64,000 bases of DNA from Streptomyces inusitatus (lineage in GTDB: Bacteria; Actinomycetota; Actinomycetes; Streptomycetales; Streptomycetaceae). Under the pieces are notes generated by a model, which ran no database searches, was not told the DNA's origin, and was given only the letters and a program-made list of their open reading frames with translations. Made by a program: the position numbers and the translations under genes. Shown here one piece after another: positions 59,670 through 64,000 of this stretch. The stretch lies in NCBI RefSeq assembly GCF_014651115.1, contig NZ_BMWG01000029.1, positions 1 to 64,000 on the forward strand, read 5' to 3'. Positions within the stretch are counted from its first letter, which is position 1. Each line of letters opens with the position of its first letter.

Positions 59670-60692
59670 ATGCGCGTCGCCGTGGTCGGCTCGGGCGCAC
59701 TGGGAGCGGCGGTGGCGGACGAGCTCGTCCGCCGAGGTCTCTCCGTCGTGGTCTGCACGGCGGAGAAGTCCCGGCCGCCGGTGACGGACGCGGCGTTCGG
59801 CTGGCTCAACTCACACGGATCGGCGGCGGAACCGCCGTCGGACGCACGCGACCGGGACGAACTCGCCCGGTCGCTCGGCGCACTGCGCAACGCCACGGCG
59901 ACATCGCCGTTGCGCTCCATCATCACCTGGAACGGTGCCGTCAGCTGGGCATCGACCGCAGCCGCGACGGCTCGGTTCGCCGAGCGATCGGGCCCCGGCG
60001 TCACGACCGTCGAAGCGGAAGCCCTACGGCAGCTCCTTCCCGGCCTGCGGGTCCTGCCACCGGTCGTCGCACACGCGAGCGACGAGGGCATGGTCGAACC
60101 GGACGACCTGCGCCGCGCGTTCCTCTCCCGCGCCCGGGCCGGCGGAGCCACCGTCGTCGCCACTCGGGTCGATCGCATCCGGGCCCGGCGGGCCGGCGGC
60201 TACGAACTCCAGGGCGCCGGAGCGACACACGTCGCCGACCGGATCATACTCGCCTGCGGGACAGGGCTCCCCGCCCTCGCGGCGCAGCTCGGCGAACACA
60301 TCGAAGTGCCCGGTGTCCCGGCCGCGCGCTTCACCTTCACCGCTCCGGAACTGCGCCTGGACCGAGTGATGTCCACACCGGATTTCGAGATCCGGCCATC
60401 CGCCCGACACGGCTTCGTCGGCGCCGAGGACGTGGTCCCGGGCGAGACCGAGACGGCGACAAGGGCGCGCGTACATACGTCCCTCAGCGCCGTGAGGGAA
60501 GCATTCGGACTCCCGCGGGAACCGGTGCTGAGGAACGTGACCACAGGCGTCCGCCCCATCCCGCCCGGCAACGGCCTGCTCTGCGCACCACTGGCGAGCG
60601 CCCCGGGGGTCTTCGCACTGGCCGCACACCCCGGCGTGACGCTCGCGGCCTCGCTGGCACTGCGTACGGCGGAACACATCGAGAAATCCTGA
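59670..60692 (+). CDS. FAD-dependent oxidoreductase (DAO family)
   Basis: A 340-residue flavoprotein. RVAVVGSGALGAAVADELVRRG at the N-terminus is the dinucleotide motif GxGxxG, and RIILACGTGLPALA is the second FAD segment. GVRPIPPGNGLL and HPGVTLAASLALRTAEHI near the end match D-amino-acid-oxidase-like enzymes. The substrate is probably an amine or amino acid. GGAGG 5 bases before ATG 59670 decides the start over ATG 59652 and 59667. Confidence 0.82.
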   Translation: MRVAVVGSGALGAAVADELVRRGLSVVVCTAEKSRPPVTDAAFGWLNSHGSAAEPPSDARDRDELARSLGALRNATATSPLRSIITWNGAVSWASTAAATARFAERSGPGVTTVEAEALRQLLPGLRVLPPVVAHASDEGMVEPDDLRRAFLSRARAGGATVVATRVDRIRARRAGGYELQGAGATHVADRIILACGTGLPALAAQLGEHIEVPGVPAARFTFTAPELRLDRVMSTPDFEIRPSARHGFVGAEDVVPGETETATRARVHTSLSAVREAFGLPREPVLRNVTTGVRPIPPGNGLLCAPLASAPGVFALAAHPGVTLAASLALRTAEHIEKS

Positions 60693-60864
60693 CGCTCTGC
60701 GGGCGGGAAAGCTGTCGGCCGTCTGACCGGCGCTGCTGAGCTCCGCGAGGCGTACGGCCGGAGCAGCTGCGGGAGCAGACTACGGCCCGGACCGCGCAGG
60801 AGGCCGGATCCGTGCCAGGGCGGACCGTCTGCCCGGGGAGAGGCGGTGCGCTGTGCCTCGACTT

Positions 60865-60890
60865 GATAGGCAAGTGCGCACTTGCCTATC
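60865..60890. promoter_or_regulatory. Perfect 26-bp palindrome, probable ArsR operator
   Basis: GATAGGCAAGTGC (60865-60877) is followed directly by its exact complement GCACTTGCCTATC (60878-60890). It ends 8 bases before the GTG start of the ArsR gene, so it must overlap the promoter or transcription start. The core AAGTGCGCACTT suits a winged-helix dimer. Confidence 0.8.
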
Positions 60891-60898
60891 GTGTGGTT

Positions 60899-61201
60899 GT
60901 GGCCGACGACCTTTTCAAAGCCCTGGCCGATTCCACCCGCCGCGCCATCCTCGACGAGCTGGCGGAGAAGTCCGGACAGACACTGTTCGAGATCTGCTCG
61001 CGCCTGAGCATGAAGCATGGGCTCGGCATCTCGCGCCAGGCGATCTCCCAGCACCTCGCCGTGCTGGAGGCCGCCGGGCTCGTCGGGGCCAGGCGGGAGG
61101 GCCGCTACAAGTTCCACGACCTCGACACGGCCCCGCTGCGGCAGATCGCCGAGCGATGGCCCTTGCCCCGTACATCCGGACCGGAGGAGAGCATCCCATG
61201 A
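60899..61201 (+). CDS. ArsR-family transcriptional regulator
   Basis: A 100-residue ArsR winged helix. LFKALADSTRRAILDELAE, ISRQAISQHLAVLEAAGLVGARREGRYKFHDLD is the canonical HTH and wing. There is no metal-binding CxC motif, so it senses something other than arsenic. GTG at 60899 (or 60893) sits just after the palindrome, implying a leaderless transcript. The VOC gene overlaps its stop (ATGA), forming a self-regulated two-gene unit. Confidence 0.9.
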   Translation: MADDLFKALADSTRRAILDELAEKSGQTLFEICSRLSMKHGLGISRQAISQHLAVLEAAGLVGARREGRYKFHDLDTAPLRQIAERWPLPRTSGPEESIP

Positions 61202-61590
61202 AGATCCATCTGACCAGCGTCTTCGTCGACGACCAGACCAAAGCCCTCCACTTCTACACCGAGATTCTCGGCTTCGTGAAGAAGCACGACATCCCGCTGG
61301 GCGGGCAGGACCGATGGCTGACCGTCGTCTCGCCCGCCGAACCCGACGGCACCGAGCTCCTCCTGGAGCCCGCCGGCCACCCGGCCGTCAAGCCCTACCG
61401 CGACGCACTCGTCACCGACGGCATCCCTGCCCATCAGTTCGCCGTCGACGACGTACAGGCGGAATACGAACGCCTGCGCGGCCTCGGTGTCCACTTCACC
61501 CAGGAGCCCCTGGAAATGGGTCCCGTCACCACGGCCGTCCTCGACGACACCTGCGGCAACCTCATCCAGATCGCGACAGAGCCGCGATAG
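61198..61590 (+). CDS. VOC-family protein paired with ArsR
   Basis: A 130-residue glyoxalase-fold protein (VFVDDQTKALHFYTEILGFVKKHDIPLGG, FTQEPLEMGPVTTAVLDDTCGNLIQI). Translationally coupled to the ArsR gene. ArsR-VOC pairs are frequent in actinobacteria; the VOC part may bind or transform the inducing compound. Confidence 0.88.
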   Translation: MKIHLTSVFVDDQTKALHFYTEILGFVKKHDIPLGGQDRWLTVVSPAEPDGTELLLEPAGHPAVKPYRDALVTDGIPAHQFAVDDVQAEYERLRGLGVHFTQEPLEMGPVTTAVLDDTCGNLIQIATEPR

Positions 61591-61893
61591 CCGAGCCTCC
61601 CCGGAGCACGCCCTCCCGTCGTCCGAGCGCCGCCGATCAGATCCCACCCACCGGAATGCCGCTCACCGAAGCTCCTCCTCCGCCCTTGCGGCATCCTCCC
61701 GCGAGGCCGGTGGGAGCACCGCCCCCGCCACGACGGCCGGTTCCCCGTTCATCTGATCAGGCATGACGCCCACCGAGCAGATCGGGAAACAGCTCCACCC
61801 CGACAAACCGCGACACATCATCACTGTATCCACGACTCCACGCTCGACTTCGGACGCACTCCTGCCGCCTCGCCTGCCTCGATGGAAGACATG
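61591..61893. other. Intergenic stretch without a recognised gene
   Basis: About 300 bases between the VOC gene and the SMI1-like gene. Codon bias in open frames is weak and no promoter or hairpin stands out. Confidence 0.3.
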
Positions 61894-62517
61894 ATGAGCG
61901 ACATCCTGCCCGCCTGGACCGCCGTCACCGACTGGCTGGCGGTGTACGCGCCCGCCTCGCACGCCACGCTACGGCCGGGCGTGACCCCGGCCGACATTCG
62001 TTCCACCGAGAGCGAACTGGGCGTGAGCCTGCCCGCCGATCTGATCACGCTGCTCACGACACACGACGGAACGGTCGACGCCTCGACCCTGGACCGCGAC
62101 TCGGACGAATACGACCCCGGCCTCTTCCTCGCCCAGTACCACCTTCTGCCACTGGACAGGATCGCGGCGGTCCGCGACAGCGGAGGGAGCTCCGAGCAGT
62201 TCTGGGGCCCCTGGGTCCCATTCGCCGTCGCCGACTACTCCCTCCCTCCCTGGGACGGCCTGGCAGTCGACGCCACCGGCCGGCTCGCCGCCTTCAGCCT
62301 GGCCGACGGCGAACCGCCCACGCCGCACGCCTCCCCCGCACACGGAACCCTCTCCGAGTTCCTCAACGCTCTGGCCGAAGCTCTCACCCGAGGCACCGGC
62401 CCGCTGATGGACCGCACCACCCCCGGATTGCATCGGAGTGCACTGGTGTGGGGACCCTTGCCGGGCGACGGCGCCCCGTGGACCCCCGTGCATCCGCAGC
62501 GCGATTCCACAGCCTGA
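61894..62517 (+). CDS. SMI1/KNR4 family protein
   Basis: A 207-residue SUKH/SMI1 domain protein. RPGVTPADIRSTESELGVSLPADLITLLTTHDG is the characteristic opening, and LFLAQYHLLPLDRI with WVPFAVAD follow. SUKH proteins often act as immunity proteins to secreted toxins, but stand-alone ones like this are common in Streptomyces without a known toxin. GGAAG 5 bases upstream favours ATG 61894 over 61882. Confidence 0.85.
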   Translation: MSDILPAWTAVTDWLAVYAPASHATLRPGVTPADIRSTESELGVSLPADLITLLTTHDGTVDASTLDRDSDEYDPGLFLAQYHLLPLDRIAAVRDSGGSSEQFWGPWVPFAVADYSLPPWDGLAVDATGRLAAFSLADGEPPTPHASPAHGTLSEFLNALAEALTRGTGPLMDRTTPGLHRSALVWGPLPGDGAPWTPVHPQRDSTA

Positions 62518-62717
62518 AGACGGGCGACGACCTCGTCCGCGCCGCTCGGTGTGCGGTTCGAGGGGCCGCCATGAATCCTGATGCTGTTACAAACCATTCC
62601 GGAAACATGCCCTTGCAGGTCATCGTATTCTTGGGCTGCCTGCTCGTGCCATCGTCTCTGATCTGCTTATTTCCCAATCGACTTCGGGTGTTGATGCAGG
62701 CCGTTAAGGTCGTGATC

Positions 62718-63008
62718 ATGGAACCTATTAATCCGCTCAGTCTCGTTGACTGGGCGAAACGCAACGCTGTCCGTCTCGGTACTCCGATCAATGACTTGGT
62801 GACACTGCGCCGCCTGATCGGGGGCGCACGCGTGGTTGCCCTGGGGGAGTATTCACACCAGATACGCGAGTTCGGACTGCTGCGTGAACAAATATTACGA
62901 CACTTGGTAATGGAATGTGGATTACCGTTTACGTTGCAGAATTTGATGCCATCTCCGGCGGCGGTCAACGTGCCACATACCACGCTCACAGCAGACATCA
63001 ACGAGTAG
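62718..63008 (+). pseudogene. Truncated erythromycin-esterase-like gene
   Basis: A 96-residue remnant of the erythromycin esterase (EreA/B) superfamily N-terminus. LIGGARVVALGEYSHQIREFGLLREQILRHLVME resembles the conserved LGExTHGxxEF...LLRxLVEE opening, where the normal protein is about 400 residues. Here the frame stops soon after. Codon use is more AT-rich than usual and includes a TTA. It appears decayed. The upstream 200 bases carry a hydrophobic frame without a clear gene. Confidence 0.55.
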
Positions 63009-63026
63009 CCCCCGCCGTTCTGCCAT

Positions 63027-63050
63027 CGGCGGTCCACCAGGGGACCGCCG
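63027..63050. terminator. Hairpin after the truncated esterase
   Basis: CGGCGGTCC / GGACCGCCG with a 6-base loop, 18 bases after the stop of the truncated frame. Confidence 0.45.
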
Positions 63051-63314
63051 AGTTCCGCCACCAGTGCAGGACCTTCGACCGGACTGCGTTCCGAGGTTCG
63101 CCCCGGTCCGGTCAGCCTGGTGCTGGTGTCTGTTCCCTGCGGATCAAGGGCTGCCGGTTTGCCCGGACGAGAACAGACCGCACCGCGCTGACTTGGAAAA
63201 GGGGAAACGACTCCTTTTGGGAGCCGATGGGGAACGACCAGGTCGTGCTGGATCTATTCGATCGTCTCGCTGCCTGCGTGGCCTGGTCGGATGTGATACC
63301 TGGGGCCGAAAAGA

Positions 63315-63685
63315 TCACCGAGGTCCGGGAAAATCTGGGTAGTCCTTGAATTCCTTGGCTGCCCGGATCAGGAAGTCCAGCTTCTCTCGGGCCGGTTCTT
63401 CGCGGTCGGCCAAGAGCATCGCCTCGGCGTGCCCATAGGCGTAACCGATCATGATGTTGGCCGTGGTGTCGAATCGGCTTGACGGTCACTCAGGAACCCT
63501 AACGATTGGTCGAGTTCGTCCTTCAGGGGGCTGCTGCGCGGATCGCTCGTCGGGGGTGTCCGCAGTGGTGTATAACCGAACTCGATCCACTCGGCTGCTG
63601 CCTCCTCGTCCACGCGCACGGAGCCTTCCCCGCTCGGCTTCGTTCGTTTGTTGCGACAGCAGTTGTCGATGGGTTTGGGCAGCAC
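63315..63685 (-). pseudogene. Frameshifted hypothetical gene
   Basis: Two reading frames on the reverse strand each look coding and join near 63475-63485. The first (LKDELDQSLGFLSDRQ) leads into the second (FDTTANIMIGYAYGHAEAML, then DREEPAREKLDFLIRAAKEF), which ends at a stop at 63315. The second part has clean helical, charged-residue patterning. A one-base shift is the simplest explanation. The family is not recognised. A TTA codon lies close to the junction. Confidence 0.5.
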
Positions 63686-63791
63686 TTACCGATCTTCGGC
63701 GCGTTCGTTGTTCAGCAGTTTTGACGGCAGCCGAGAGTAAGTGAGTCGGCCCGCCCTGTAGTCCGACTCTGGTGGTCACTAGGTTCAGAGC

Positions 63792-64000
63792 ATGACGATC
63801 ACGTATGAGTGGCGGGGCGACGTCGACAACTCAACTCTCAACAAGCTGCATGCCGAAGGGTTCGATCATCCGGTCGGGCAGACGGACTGGCGTGCAAGGC
63901 TTCAACGTCACAGTCTCGGCTGGGTCTGCGCCTGGGAAGATGATCGTTTGGTCGGCTTCGTCAACGTCGCCTGGGACGGCGGCGTCCATGCGTTCGTCCT
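63792..64000 (+). CDS. GNAT-family acetyltransferase, cut by window end
   Basis: The first 69 residues of a small GNAT protein: MTITYEWRGDVDNSTLNKLHAEGF, then WRARLQRHSLGWVCAWEDDRLVGFVNVAWDGGVHAFV, the standard beta-strand pair before the acetyl-CoA loop. The 3' end lies outside the window. Confidence 0.7.
   Translation, partial: MTITYEWRGDVDNSTLNKLHAEGFDHPVGQTDWRARLQRHSLGWVCAWEDDRLVGFVNVAWDGGVHAFV

Overview
The window is very GC-rich, with strong third-position GC bias, GTG and TTG starts, many ATGA/GTGA stop-start overlaps, Tat and lipoprotein export signals, and a chitinase promoter of the classic Streptomyces type. This points to a Streptomyces chromosome, probably an arm-side or accessory-rich part. 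I see no rRNA, tRNA, CRISPR array, prophage or intact insertion sequence.

Layout. 0.1-9.5 kb: an ABCG-like ABC exporter, a secreted lipase/PAF-acetylhydrolase, a GNAT enzyme, a secreted penicillin/AHL acylase and a GH18 chitinase. 10-24 kb: a papain-like peptidase, a GntR regulator with a divergent flavin monooxygenase, AraC/VOC and UvrA-like genes, a GlxA-type regulator with a divergent imine reductase, a DUF574 methyltransferase, a small membrane pair, an ASCH protein, and a MarR/isochorismatase-like pair. 24-35 kb: P450 and ferredoxin, a DUF418 protein, an ABC-2 exporter with a divergent two-domain regulator, two lipoproteins, a beta-carbonic anhydrase, and a TetR operon under a 39-bp palindrome.

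35-45 kb is the most notable part. A CTP synthase gene diverges from a forward set: flavin reductase (TTA codon at position 10), a nucleoside deoxyribosyltransferase/CMP-hydrolase-like protein, a dihydroorotate-dehydrogenase-like protein, a creatininase-family amidohydrolase, a luciferase-like FMN monooxygenase and a RutE-like nitroreductase. An HxlR regulator and an MFS exporter follow. The genes are tightly coupled and read as an uncharacterised pathway acting on a pyrimidine or related N-heterocycle, with its own flavin supply, control and export.

45-50 kb: a SigJ-type sigma factor with an AhpD-like protein, a P-loop kinase, and a three-gene isoprenoid operon (small partner, polyprenyl synthase, Lcp-like DUF2236 oxygenase). 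An AT-rich island with a promoter-terminator pair and a small membrane protein follows. 50.5-58.6 kb: an eight-gene alternative complex I operon (A, degenerate B/D-like fusion, H, J, K, L, M, N) that keeps the pump subunits but lacks the NADH module and Fe-S subunits. 58.6-64 kb: DinB, a FAD oxidoreductase, an ArsR/VOC pair under a perfect 26-bp palindrome, a SMI1 protein, then a decayed stretch with a truncated erythromycin-esterase-like gene, a frameshifted gene and a GNAT gene cut by the window end.

All product names come from reading motifs and comparing with remembered families; no database search was run.
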